From Bombus terrestris (taxonomy: Eukaryota; Arthropoda; Insecta; Hymenoptera; Apidae), in NCBI RefSeq assembly GCF_910591885.1, contig NC_063276.1, forward strand, positions 8,184,001 through 8,248,000: a stretch of 64,000 bases of DNA. Direction: 5' to 3'. A model generated the notes under the pieces. The model had not been told where the DNA came from, ran no database searches, and worked only from the letters and a program-made list of their open reading frames with translations. Made by a program: the position numbers and the translations under genes. Below are positions 38,111 through 50,900 of this stretch, piece by piece (within the stretch, counting starts at the first letter, position 1; each line of letters opens with the position of its first letter).

Positions 38111-41100
38111 AGAGATGATCGAATGAATATGGATTGGGTTTACGACGTGAACGTGATTTCTTTTGCTATTTCTGAATTCATTTATACGAACATTTCTATA
38201 CGCAAATGGAAGATTTAATTATCAAGCGTGAGAGAGTTTCGGGATGGGAAGTAGTTTAACGTTGCACTACTTCAAAGGATAGGAATATTGTTTTCCGAAG
38301 AAGTCCAAGGAAAACTAACGATCGAAAGAAGGGTGTCTGATTTAAGTTTGACTGAATAATATATTTAGATCGTACGAACTTTCAATGAACTTTGACTTTT
38401 TCATATTTATATGTATTCCATCTTTAGATTTGTTACTTGAAATAACAGAAATAATTTCCCCTAGTGAAGTGTACGTACCAATTCTATTTCTTAACTATTC
38501 TCTTTTCCCTGTGCTATTTCTATTTTACTCCATCTTCCTTTATCTTCGAACTCGTTCTACACCTATCCGTATTAGCAAAGTCTTTGTAAATATATATATA
38601 TTTGTTCCAAATACGTCAAATAATTTAAGTCGTTTCCTTATTCAATTATGGAATTGCTTCTTTAGAATTTTTACACTGTTGCTGTCAGATTACCGTACGA
38701 GCTAGAAATATATTTGCTCCGTTTGAGAGAAGTAATCCAAACTAGGAAGAGTAAAAATTATCGTTAGTTCTTTCTCAGAATCTATACACAGTTCATAAAT
38801 GTTTCCGACGCATTTTGTAACCTCATTATGCAACTAATATTACTTTGTTCCCAGTCAGCACGTAGCAGAATATTTCTTCTTAAGATATTACTTCTGTAAA
38901 TATGCCACATACTTTCGAGATTTGTTCACGTAGCTACACTCAGCGGAAAAAGCATACGAAAGCGACGCTGTGCAGGTTCAGCTAGATGTCAAGCAGTAGC
39001 AAGTGTCAAGTATTAGAATCTCTTGAAACGAAGGGACGAAAGCTATTTATCCTATTTTTAGAATTAGAACTAAAAATAGAAGACTTCAAAAGTGTCAATT
39101 TCCTTTTTTCCTAACGTGTCTTTCAACTTTCAACTTTCTTCGTCTGATACTCGTTATTAAATCTCAATTAATAAATCCTCGTTAGATCATTGATGGATCA
39201 TAACGATCTGGACGAAATTATTTAATCTTACAATATTTTCTTTTAATTTGTATTTTGTGTTCCATATAACAAGTTTTAAAAAATATCAGCATGAAAATTA
39301 TATTTTGTATTTTACATTGATATCTTAATTAAATAATCGCTTCAATTACACAGTCATATCAACCTATGCAGAGAAGCTTAAAATGACACAGTCCTTATCA
39401 GTCACCCGTGTTCTAACCAGCTTTCCAATTCAGTCTTTTCACTGCATCTCGGCCGTCGTCAAGGGTTAAACATCAAACACCTCCAAAAAACTCCCAATGC
39501 AAGCACTTAAAGTACCCACACTCCTTCCACCAACTACAGCTCCCACTTAATACCCACGCTTACCAGCCATAATTCACTCATAAAAAGACCACAACCCCTT
39601 TAATCGTCTCCTACTCGTGTTTCTCATCTGCTCACCCTCAGGTGATCCCTTTCAATCTCCTTTTGACACACGTCCTCTGACCCATCTATGCACCGTGATC
39701 ATAAATTCTATCCTAAGTTCTTGGTAAAAATCCTAATTTATGGTGCAAGTGATATCAGGCTGATTTTCTGGTTGAAAAAAATAAGATGGAAATAGGGGGA
39801 AAATCAAGAATAACAAAATTGCATTGGAGGACATATTTTCGAGAAAATCAGGTTTGAAAACTTGTCAAGCTACCCAAGTAAATTTGCCTAATTCGCAACT
39901 AGACAAGAGTAAATAATTATTATGAAGCTATTCTACGTGTAAGATTAAGTCGAAAACGTGGAATAGAATATCTTTTAAGACCTCGTTTTTAGAGAAAATA
40001 CGAGCTTGCGTAAAAATCCGCAGCCCAGTAATAAGTCTTTCTTGAAATATGAAAAATTCTTTTGTTAGTTAAACCGGCGATAAAATCGAAGTATAAAAAT
40101 TCGAAGGCCGCGGCAGGTTTAAAGTAGACTCTCGTCCGCGTTTCTCTGTAGTCCAAGTTATTATACACATATATGTATAATTCTTCTTCTTTTTTATCAA
40201 GAGCAACTGAGCAAGGTGAGACATCCACTCGTTGATATTTTTCCTGGCCAACGCTTATTGTTCGTGGCCCCGTATCGACGTTCTTGTTAATTGGGGGTAG
40301 GATAATTAGCGTTCGATTAGGCAGGGTCGCTTGGCTGGCTTGAATCAAATAAGAGTGATTACAATGACTCGTGAACGGGTTGGTCGTGTAACACGAATCT
40401 CTGTTCGACCATGGAAACTAGGTCGTTGGGTTGCGTTGGACAGATTTCTCGTTTCATTGGGGACCACTGCGTTTCGTTTGTTTTCCTCGTCGATCATGAT
40501 GCTATAGTGACGGGAGTTGATATAGCGAAGCATCTGTGACGAGATATTGTTTGGCAGATTGTGCATGGCAGGTGTCATGAGAGAATCATTGAACAACACG
40601 CTTGTTTCGGATTATTATATTTTGCAAGTTTATTTTGCGAAAGAAACGTATTTGCGAAATTGTAGGTGTTTAAGAAAGTTAGTGGATTTTGCAAGCTTCT
40701 ACGAAGGCTTGTGTAATTATTTTATAATCAAAATTTCGTTTGATTATGTGAACGAGAATTGCCGTTGATGACAATTTTTTAGTTCGATTTCGAGTTTAAG
40801 AAACTTATAACTGCTTGAAGAAAAATGCTTAACTGCAGTGACTTGCTCAGTTTATTCTTTGTTTCTACGTTTGACCACGCATCTGCAAAGTTTCTGACCT
40901 CTACAAATTTTTTATGTTCATGTGATTACATTGTACTTATTAATGATCGTATATAATGGATTGCAAACAACTTGTTCAATAATTAAAACAACGCTCTTGT
41001 ATAACTTTCTTAGAGTAGTTCGGACAATAAATGACATAGTCTCTGTACCTATCTGTCAACTACAGGTATCTTTTTGTTACACTTTAAAGCCAATTATTAA

Positions 41101-41189
41101 CGAATAACGCAGTATCATTTTAAACGAAATATAGAAAAACGCTTATCTTTCTTTAAAAGCAATTTAATTAAATAAATGGTGTTGTGTCC

Positions 41190-41520
41190 GAATGTTAATG
41201 CGAGTAACTGTATGTCGAGAGGTGGATCGCGATGGAAACGCGGCTTTTCCGCGGAATGCTCGCGGCGACGGAACGATCATCTGCGCGGCGCGCGGTTCAA
41301 TAAATGCGCGAGGCCATATTCATCTCGCGACGCGCGGAGCCAATAGAATTAATTTGCGAATTTATCCGCGACGCGAGGTTTCCTCGCATTCAATGAAAGT
41401 GAAATTAAGTCCGGTTCATCGGGCGGCTAGCGAGTCTTGTTAAATGGCGCGCGCGGCATTGTGCAACAGCGCGCTCGCGCCGAGATGTCATCTTCTTTTT
41501 TTCCGGCAAACAATGCAGGT
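41190..41520. promoter_or_regulatory. CpG-dense island
   Basis: This block has an exceptionally high density of CG and GCGC words (GCGCGGCGCGCGG, CGCGACGCGCGG, GGCGCGCGCGG) in AT-rich surroundings. Open frames across it have no recognisable motif and no supporting splice sites. High CpG in a hymenopteran intron can mark unmethylated regulatory DNA. That role is inferred. Confidence 0.3.
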
Positions 41521-41982
41521 TAAATTCGATTGTCACGGAACTGCTGCTCGAAAAGCAAAGAGGATTTATGTGACAGAGGTATAATGCAGTGTAGGTGGTA
41601 TTTCTCAGAGTTCCTATTTTATCATTGTACATAGAAATTGTTGCGTCGTGAACCCTCACACGAGTAGCTCGGTATACGCGACTTTTAAAATAACAAGAAG
41701 GAAACAGTTGACTGATATGATTATCAGCGATGAACTGAAATACAGCTCACAAACAGCTTCGAATATTGGCCAACTAGATTCGAATTTGTCAAAAGCATGT
41801 GGGAAAAGGAAGCTGTACCCTTCCGTCTAAATTTTATTTTAAAATCACTCGCTCATATTTTTTCGGTATAAACGACATTCTTATATTGTATAGGATTATA
41901 TTGTCGAAGACTTTTGACGATGACTGTAAATCGTCTTCCTCGGTCAGTAGGCTAAAAAATTCTTAAAACGAGATGCGAACTG

Positions 41983-41986
<4 letters not shown>

Positions 41987-42026
<40 letters not shown>
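41987..42026. repeat. (CT)20 microsatellite
   Basis: An uninterrupted CT dinucleotide run of about 40 bp. It gives the Ser-Leu repeat of a spurious open frame at 41973-42227. Confidence 0.95.
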
Positions 42027-42030
<4 letters not shown>

Positions 42031-42404
42031 GCCAAAGAAGGTTTGAAGCAATATCAGTCACGGTTTCCTTCTTCCTCGTCCACGCCGTAAAAATCCCCGA
42101 TAAATTAGCTCGACATGCTCGAAATGGATCTTGCGCAAGTCATATACATACGATAGAATATACACTCAGTCACAGCAGTTTAGATAAACCCATTGAATTT
42201 TGTATACGTAATATACCAAAAAGCTAAAAATACACTTCGTCAGAAAATTATTTATATCTGCATATCGAGACAATTATCATTGATGTATTAAAAAAAGGGG
42301 GTAAAAAAAAGTTAGAACGTTTAACTTGCAAAAGTCTTGCAATACAATTACGTTAGAAATGACAAAACTTGTAATTTTTTCAACGCCTATTCATACAATA
42401 TGAA

Positions 42405-42760
42405 GTTACTATTTTTATGATTTCATGTAGATATAACAAATGTATGTAATTTTTGTAACATTGCGTTTTATATTTTCCTTACTCCGTTTTCCTTGACAAA
42501 GACGAAACTAAATAATTTGTGATAAATTTTGACAATATGACTCTTTTATGGTTATCTGTGTATTAATATATACACAACGTGTATTTATATTTTACTATAA
42601 AATTATACAACACATAATCCTTCGACACAAACAGGGACAGATATAAATTTTGCCCAAATTCGACATAATCCTGCCAGATACTAATATAGTATCAAGCTTA
42701 TTTTTATGATTTCATATAGCAACTGTATGTAATTTTTGTAACACTGTATTTTATACTTTT
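42405..42760. repeat. Local direct duplication (copies at 42405-42480 and 42700-42760)
   Basis: Both copies contain ATTTTTATGATTTCAT, then TGTATGTAATTTTTGTAACA, then a GTTTTATA/GTATTTTATA block, in the same order and orientation about 290 bp apart. The intervening sequence is not recognisably repeated. It is an old local duplication of about 65-75 bp. Confidence 0.6.
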
Positions 42761-43800
42761 TTCTTCTTTTTTCTCTTAATAATGGTAAAGGCGAATTAAT
42801 TACTTTGCATTTTAATAATGTGTGTTTTAACGTGTCAAAGAAAATTCGTCCAGCTGTTTTTACAATAATATTTTATATTCAAGGGATGCATATAGTCTTT
42901 TATGACTGACTGTAGATGAGAAATGCACAAGATTTCAAGTAATAATTTCGTGGCGTCCCCTCCTATGCATTCGCCATAACTGCCATAAGACGTTGATGGT
43001 TGCATTTGCAAGAGGTGAACGCGTATGGCAATTTGTATTCTCGAGAGCTCGAGAGGCTGAGTCCCTTGATTTAGTGCTAATAAATATTCATTGGCGTACT
43101 TGAAACTGACCTCAGAGAATTGAACGGCATTATCGTGTGTACTCTTCGAAGATTAACCACGATTATTCGCTGCCCGCTGTGTACAGACTGCTTTATTAAA
43201 CCGCTTAAACAATATTCTCGGGTAAATGGACAATTTGTTATACGCCACGATGGTAATAGTAATAACAATAATAACGTTACTCCGGAAAAGGGATTCTACG
43301 ATCGTGTAAATTGTCGCTTAATGGAATTTGTTAGTTACGCGTTGTTATAGCAAATTGACGATCGCTGTATGCTGAATGAGAGTTGTATTTGTGATTTAGT
43401 ATAATAGCAAGTTCGTTTACGAATGAACAGTTGATCAATATGGATAAATAACATTTGACACACTATAGCCTTAAATTATGCAATTTTTATTAGTATTATA
43501 AAATATGCAATTTTTAAAGTATTTCAATTAGTATTTCAATAGTTATGAATTATAAAATAGTCAATTTCAAAATATTAGACGTTTAATTAAGATACTAAGA
43601 TTTAATTAGGAAATTAGTATATTAAGATATCTGTAAGGTAAAATATTTAATATTAAAATATTCGTACTGTATTTATGTATATTTATTGTATACATATATC
43701 CTTTAATCGCGAATATTAACTTGAAAGACGTACATCTATCTGTAAAAATTTTTTTTTTAATTCTTCTGATATTGAGACAACATTATATGATGTTCTTAAA

Positions 43801-44003
43801 TTAACATCTAGCTTTACCAGGCTAATTTAACCTAACCTCAACTTAACATTATGTAAATTCTTATATTATCTGATTAATCAGTTTCTCAATTTTTGTTAAT
43901 ATAAGAATTTACATAAAGTTAGATGAACAAAAGAAATAATAATGAATTTTAAATAAAATTTTGAAAATAGTTATTTGATCGGACCTGGTAAGATTAGTGT
44001 TAA
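43801..44003. mobile_element. TTAA-type MITE copy 3, decayed
   Basis: It starts with TTAACATCTAGCTTTACCAG and ends with GGACCTGGTAAGATTAGTG followed by TTAA at 44000-44003. The inner sequence TATAAGAATTTACATAAAGT is shared with copy 2 (17439-17694), and its inverted partner lies to the left near 43853-43866. The right subterminal palindrome has decayed (ATAGTTATTTGATCGG). It carries no protein. Confidence 0.65.
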
Positions 44004-46547
44004 ATAAATTTTCCTACGAAATATTTTCCGATCCTCTATTAATAAACTAATGGACAATTTATTGAAATTGAGGTTGAAGATTAAAATATGTGCATAGAAA
44101 TTGGAGATTCGATTATAATAATTTCAACGGTCGAAGTATATATTTAAATGCAATCAAACTTGATACTCATTTTTCTATTCCAATTGAAAAGTATTATTAG
44201 CTCGTCATCGATTAATTAATTACTTACGCGAAATATGAAACATAGAAATTCTAATTGTTCAATCGTTTACAACAGAAACAGAAATTTAGATGACGCCTGT
44301 TCGTAGACGTTACGTAAGAAAGGATGCAAAAATTGGAAACAGAAGATATATAAAAAGAGAGTCGCTCATGCCAGATACTTATCTGAATTGCGATCAGACC
44401 ACAGAATAACCGCGGAAGAAATCGTTTCTTGCGAAACGAGCTGTCGATAGCAGCGACCTAAGGTCATTATGCCCGCGTTCCTTGTCGTTTGATCTTCCGC
44501 CTCTGATCTGCTTTCATCTGATGGATACTTTTCGTAGTCTCTGACGATTACCTTAGGAGAGCCATGTCCATGACGCTTGAAACGGCTCTAAAAAGTCGTA
44601 AAAGTTCATTGGGAGAACGTTTTGATCTATAAGAACAGAGTAATTTAATTGTCTCTTCTCTTTAAACTTATCTTCCTTGAGAATTGCCAAGTGATATTAA
44701 TATACAAATGCAAAGACCATTATTTTTACATACTATCGATAGTTCTCCAAAATATTCCAATTCCTCTAAATCTAAATCACTTACATTCAAAGGTACAAAG
44801 AACAACAACCACTTTCCTTTCACTGAATCATAAAAACTACTAAATACTTGTCTATCGAATATTAATATCACGATCTAGATACGCATAAATAGCAAACAAG
44901 TTTATCTATTAATCGTGTCAACGACCATAAGCATGCAATTGAGAAAAGATCGTCGATCGGCTGAATAGAGGTATAGAAAGGGAGACAAGAATCAGTGGGG
45001 AATCTGTGGAGGGCGATAATACGCAGCGATAACCGAGCGTCCAGAATGGCAAGGACGATTTCGAGAGATGGAAAGATTAAAAAGTGGAACGATGGTCGAG
45101 GACGGTTTTGCAGACGAACCGCTACGCTGTATGTAGATGGTTCCCAAGGGTATACCACTTCCTTAACGCGAGATACGTGTGTACCGATCACAATTGGAAT
45201 GCTTGCGTTGCTCCTTCATCGACGAATTTGTTGATCGTTTGGAAAGAGAAAGCGTGCTGAGATTTCAGAGAGTCACTGCGAGTCGTGTATTAGGATATAA
45301 TTTTGCGATCTTGTTCATTATGAAAATAATTTCTTTGAAGATTAATGGAATTAATAATAAGAAGCTGTGTTGTGTGTTTGATTTGGGATCTCAAGATTAT
45401 GGTAATTAGCTTTGTTAGGGTAATTCTTAGAGATTGTTGTCTGATTTTTAGCGCGAAGAACGTATAAGAGTGTCAGAAATCAAACCGACCAAATTTTTTA
45501 TGAGATTCTCAGTCTCGTTACGGGAGCTTTGTTACACAATCGAATCCCGATAAATTGAATTTGTTGCTAAAATTAAATATAAAGACATATTTGCTAATAT
45601 GGACGCGATTGCTCGATAGCGTAGTAAATTTTAAATATGTCTTGTTATAAAGAGTGAGAAAAGCATGATTTATTATGTATTCATTTGTTTTATTCTTTCT
45701 TTTCTTGCTTTTAGTATCTTTTTATGCTAGTGACTCTTATTGTAACTTTGATAATAGTGAAGTTGTGAGGACAAGAAAATGAGATTTTTTGTATCTCGTT
45801 GATGGTTTTCTTTGCAAAATAAAAGAGCCACCATAAAAGGTAACAAGCTTTTTTATAGAGAAGATGTATGGTGTGCGAATATTTGAATTTATAAATATTC
45901 TTTCAATGCAAGAAACTTAATTCGTATATTAAATTCTCAATATTTTTCTATTATACTAATTTATTATATTAGAGACTCGTAAATTATGCATTTTCTTTAA
46001 AAAGATAAAAATATTGCAAATTTTCATTACAAACTTCTAAGTTTTACTTAATAACTAACATAAGCCACACTCACAATTTTATTATTAAAGTGTAGCCCAT
46101 ACGAAATAATTGAACCTTTTTATAAGTAAAAAAGAACGCAAATTGTAAAAAGAATTTTCCCAATATTTGAAATATTTTAAACACTTCCTGGTGATAAACG
46201 TGCGCCACCTGTTTTCACCTTTCTAACTACCTGCCCTTAGGGTACTTCGTATGCCTGCCAAGGAAAACCTTCAATACACTCTCCGAACCAATCCCAAATT
46301 ATGAAAGCAGGCATGTAAATATTGAAACCACACCTGTATACAACCCTGGGGTTCCATACCAAAACAATAACTGAAGGACTCTCAGTCTTGTTTTTCTTCT
46401 CGTGCAATACAGTTCGTCGTGTCTTATACGCTTTATTTTCGTTTACGTGCAGTGTAGTTTCCATAAATTTTACGCTATTCACTCATACCATAAGCATTTT
46501 CAATTTATTTAATACAAGGTTTGTATTGTCTATTTTGAATTTTTCAA

Positions 46548-46719
46548 TACATTTCTTCTAACTAAATATTTCTTCTGATTCGTAAAATAATTTCTTCTAT
46601 TGCATTACACTTTAATACTTTTCGTACTTCATTCGATTTTTTAATATTTCTTCAAACCAAATATTCTTCCTGATTTATAAAACTACTTTCTCTAGTCTAT
46701 TGCATCGTACTTTTATATT
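46548..46719. repeat. Direct duplication, about 75-bp units
   Basis: The first unit (46548-46620) and second unit (46643-46719) share, in order, ATTTCTTC, AAATATT, TTCTGATT/TTCCTGATT, GTAAAA/ATAAAA, TTTCT, ATTGCAT and CTTTAATA/CTTTTATA. It is a diverged tandem-type duplication in AT-rich sequence. Confidence 0.55.
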
Positions 46720-47499
46720 GTTGCTTTTCTTGTACATTTGTATACATTTGTACCTTTACCTTGGCATATCTTCATATTTTTATATGTTTGTAATTTTAAT
46801 CATTCATCAAAATTCTAAATATAAAAACCTACTTTGTAATAGCTTTACTTCTGATATCTATATTTTTCAATTTTCTTATTTATATATTATTAGTTTCTAA
46901 TGTCAATTCCGATCACATCCATAGATATACGTGTATATTCGCCGCGCGTTAAGCTTGGCAGAGATACGAAATAAAAAAAAATAGAACGAGATTTTTCTCT
47001 TTGAAGATTCATTTTCAAGAAAATAAGGTCCGAGCGTGTTTACTTCAGAACTGGCCTGGTACACACGTACGATCAATTTCCGAATTTATTTTTCTCAGAC
47101 ACAAAACGCTTTATGAGAAAATTCCATTCTTCGTTTTCGACCTATTTTCGCACGTAGAATAATCGAAAATTAGAATCCAAGCACGTTTTTGATAATTTTC
47201 TAAATTCAATCGTTTCAGAAACAAAGCGTCATATGAATATATTCTATACTTCCTTCTACTTCTCTTTCTAGTTTCTCATAAACCAATTGTTGTGCGTGTT
47301 CCCATAAATACGTAAGAACAATTTTACCAGTAAATCTCCGAACGTTTATAACTTTTTAATAAAGCATTTTCGAGCGTCAGTCTAAGTATACGTATACATT
47401 TTTTCATCTACTTGCTGCCGTTAAAATATAGTATAGTAAAAATAAAAAGTTGAGAGTATCAAAACAATGTTGAACGAGGAATTAAACGTTATTTTTCAG

Positions 47500-47906
47500 G
47501 GAGGGCGAGAGTGGCGGCGGTGGCGGCCGTTCTGTGACCAGCGCTGGTGGGGGTGGAGGAGGAGGTGGAGGTCGACGGGCACCGAGTCTACGGCTGGTGA
47601 ACGGAAGAGCGACTACGGGGGTTAGTTTGCACACCAGCAGCACAGAATCCGTTCGTTCACCCCATCACCACCTCGGCCAGCAGCAGGGCGGCAACAATAA
47701 CAATAACAACAACAACCATAATAATAATAACAACAACAACAATAACTGCCACGCCGGTAATAACCCCGCCGCGAACAATCATCCACGGCTTAACAAAGAT
47801 GACAGCATCAAGATCAGCATCGAGAACACGAACACTTGCACGGACAGCCTCGTCACTGCTCTAGACGACGAGACATTGCTCATCACCGATTTCGTAGCCG
47901 ACCAAG
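47500..47906 (+). CDS. Ih: Ih (HCN channel) distal N-terminal exon, Gly/Asn-rich
   Basis: This is an internal coding exon of the hyperpolarization-activated, cyclic nucleotide-gated cation channel. The acceptor is TTATTTTTCAG|G and the donor ACCAAG|GTAAGT. It contributes one base, 135 codons and one base, and its final G completes the same Gly codon in exon 59360-59630 as the alternative exon does. The protein is disordered: EGES, a Gly run, nine more Gly codons at 47546-47572, a Ser/Thr-rich stretch with STESV, eight Asn codons at 47693-47716, a His, nine Asn codons at 47720-47746, then an acidic end with ALDDETLLITDFVADQ. It has no in-frame ATG, and an in-frame TAA lies just before the acceptor, so the start must come from an upstream exon. 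The cytoplasmic N-terminus of HCN channels is variable. Identification rests on phase linkage to the HCN-domain exon. Confidence 0.85.
47693..47746 (+). repeat. Ih: Poly-Asn (AAY)n repeat within Ih coding sequence
   Basis: Mixed AAC and AAT codons encode eight Asn, one His and nine Asn. The mixture of codons shows the tract is partly stabilised against slippage. Length polymorphism between individuals is likely. Confidence 0.9.
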
Positions 47907-50900
47907 GTAAGTCATTTTTACTTTTTATTATCGATATTCTTTTTAACGAATCATCGTCTCATTGTCTTTCCGATTTCGTACGACTTTTATATTACTTCGT
48001 GAAGAACTGTATTATATCCAATATTTTGTTATGGCTTTCATTAGATACGTTATTTAGTTATCATGGTGCATCGTGCAAGTATAATCTTGAATCGGTAGAA
48101 TAAATCGAAGGCTTTTTTCTACTTTGACGATTTTAACGAAGAATCAAATAAATTCATATGTTATTTTTCCCCACTGTATATTAAAAATTTTTCGTGCAAC
48201 GTTCTCAAGCTCCTTCTCGTGTTTGTTTATCGAAGATTTGGAACCGCGTGGTGGTTTATTTCAGTTGTATAAATATTAGGCATAGAAAATGTATACGCTG
48301 TGCAAATGTTATTTAATCTTTTCATAAACGGAGAATGCCTGGATTTTTCGATAATATTTTAAATTCTGAGATTGCAGATATTTAAGAAATTGTAAATATA
48401 TGAGCAAGTCGATATATTTGGTTGAGCGATTATAATCTAAACAGGATTTAAAGCGAAATAAAATTCAATTCCTTGGTGCTGCTGAATTAATCTTGGTCAC
48501 TTTAATTATCACATAGTTTGGATTATAACTCATTTTTATCTTATATTTATCTTTGTCCTTTTTTCTTGTATTTTCTTTTTTTCCTAGCGTCCTATTTTCG
48601 AGTTTAATACTGAGATATCAACTACACGAGAAATCAGTTCTTGTTACATTAAATGAACAGTTTAGAAATACTCTGATATTATTTCGCATATCGTATTTTC
48701 CATTCAGTTTTAATTAAAATCTTCCCACAATTGGAAAACCTATCGTTGATGTTATCCTGAACTCAGAATATGAACACTTTTATAATTTCAAACACACACA
48801 CGAGTTTATATTTAATTTTTGAGTAATAACTTTGACTGTGGAAGAAAGCTAATGAAATTTACAATGCCGATATTTTAATAAATATAGAAAAATCGTATTT
48901 TATTTTATTCTTCAGACTTAGATTACATTGAAGTATGAAGTATCTATTTAAAAAAAATCGTTCACTGAATTTTCTACGATGATGAGTCAATAATTATTAT
49001 AGTTGCAATGGCTGTATTTCTTAGAAATTAGATTTGAAAGTTTGATAAAAGTTATAGTGTGTCAAGATTAGGAACGCTCGTCGTTTTGTCCAGTTGCGTT
49101 CAGTTACAGTTGAATCTTACCCCACCGGAAATTTAATTGCGCAGCTCGCGACGTATATATATGTATACTCTTCGTATTCCATACGAGATTTCCGACACGT
49201 TTTGTGGAAAATTTAGAAGCGTTTGCTACAATCTGAACAGTTCTTTTATTATAGCAATAATTACCCGAAAGAGCGAATCTTCAACTATATATTATTGTCT
49301 ATAGTTTCCTGCCATTCGTATTTAACTTTATTATACGAAATAATTCAATATTCATACCGTTTGTGAATAATTACAAATAACCATCCTAAATATTTCTCAA
49401 GAAATCGATAATCAATTCTCTGCTTAATTTCTCTTCTTAACGAAAATCAAGATTTCAAAATTGAGGATGCTGAAATTAAAAGAGAACAATCTTTAAAAGC
49501 CCAATTTACCTTGAGAAAAAAAAGATTAAGACGAAACAAGAATTAAGGATGATTGCACTTATACAAAGAGCACCCACGCTCTTCCACAGACATATCAGGC
49601 TCATCTAATGCAACATAGAATTAAACACATCTATCTTCACATACAAATCCATCTACATCTTTGTGGTCGTGTCATCGAAACAGTTTAACCTTCTTTTTGC
49701 CACACCTATGAAACAGTGTTCCGTTATACTTCCAAGGTGATGACAGCGAATAAGTCAAAGGAATTAATCGAGAGGATGTTCCAATTATAGTTGTTCCAAT
49801 TAAGCGTTAAAAGATGAGGTAACATTTTGAAATAAAGTGGAAAGTAACAAATAGAATTCAATTTCCATAATTCTTCATTGAACCGTAATTTTTCAAGCAT
49901 GACAGCCATAAGTGATGGTTTTAAGTTCAATTCCACTATTGATCCTTTTTTAAATTCATAATCACGGTTAACCCTTGATATATCCGCTACCGTTACATCT
50001 AGCGCATATGTTGCGTCGCCTCGATTATTTGTGACACCAACATTGGATTTTAGTTTTCACGCTTGTGTCTCGATAAAATAATTTAGGCAAGCAAATAAAG
50101 CAGCAAACTGCGTATTGGAACATCGTTACATAAAATAAAGACATTTCTGATCAAACAAAAGAATGCAGCTCCAGAGGTGGTTAGTTGTATATTTCAGTAG
50201 CAGCCAGTGTTTAATAATTTTATAACTATATATGCAGTACAGTAATTAAGAATGAATATACGTGTGTTATTAATACGACCAGATATCTGCTTTTGTTATA
50301 AAAACAATGATGATCAAGAATGTGGAATATTAATGATACCATGAAACACGACGATATTTATTTGAAACATTTCATGAACCGATCGTGTTCCGACCCAGTT
50401 AAGCCAATATTGTTTTATTCTATTTCATTCTATTTGAAAAGAAATTTAGTATAATATAACACATACATGTATATATCTTATATATGTATAAATTTCATTG
50501 AACAAATGATATAGCAAATAAAATAATATTCAATTAAAAGAGAGTTTAATCTATAAAAAGAATTTTTTTAATTGTGCAATCACTTATATCGCATATATGT
50601 AGCTTATAACACACCTTCATATTTAAAAAAAGAAAAAGAAATACATGTAATTCTGAAATACTAAGTTTTGTATCTTCAAACTGTCAACTAGAAATTATTC
50701 AAACTAGAAAAGAATATTTTATTTGCATATAACATTTTTTAGTTGCGTAATCCCTAAATATTTAAGAAATGTTAAAAATTTGCGTGCAAAATTTCCTTTT
50801 TACCTAATCTTTTTATATTTCTCATATTAAATTATCGCGATATTGATCTGAAACGAAGAAATGATAATTAAGAATGCTAAACCGACATGGGTATGCGAAT

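Larger units (their letters stand above)
14181..47499 (+). other. Ih: Very long candidate intron 1 of Ih
   Basis: It runs from the donor GTAAGT at 14181 to the acceptor TTATTTTTCAG ending at 47499. No convincing coding exon was found inside except the speculative start exon near 15398. The contents are AT-rich sequence, transposon remnants, degenerate tandem arrays, microsatellites and several GC-rich islands, listed separately. A 33-kb 5' intron is plausible for a neuronal ion channel gene. The span is inferred; further unrecognised exons could lie within it. Confidence 0.4.

Noticed and set aside
41973..42227. Open frame beginning with a Ser-Leu repeat
   Set aside because: The repeat is the (CT)20 microsatellite and the rest has no recognisable feature.
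47467..47499. ATG at 47467 just upstream of exon 47500 as a possible start codon
   Set aside because: It is in a different frame from the Gly/Asn-rich reading. In the correct frame a TAA lies at 47483-47485, so the exon must be spliced.
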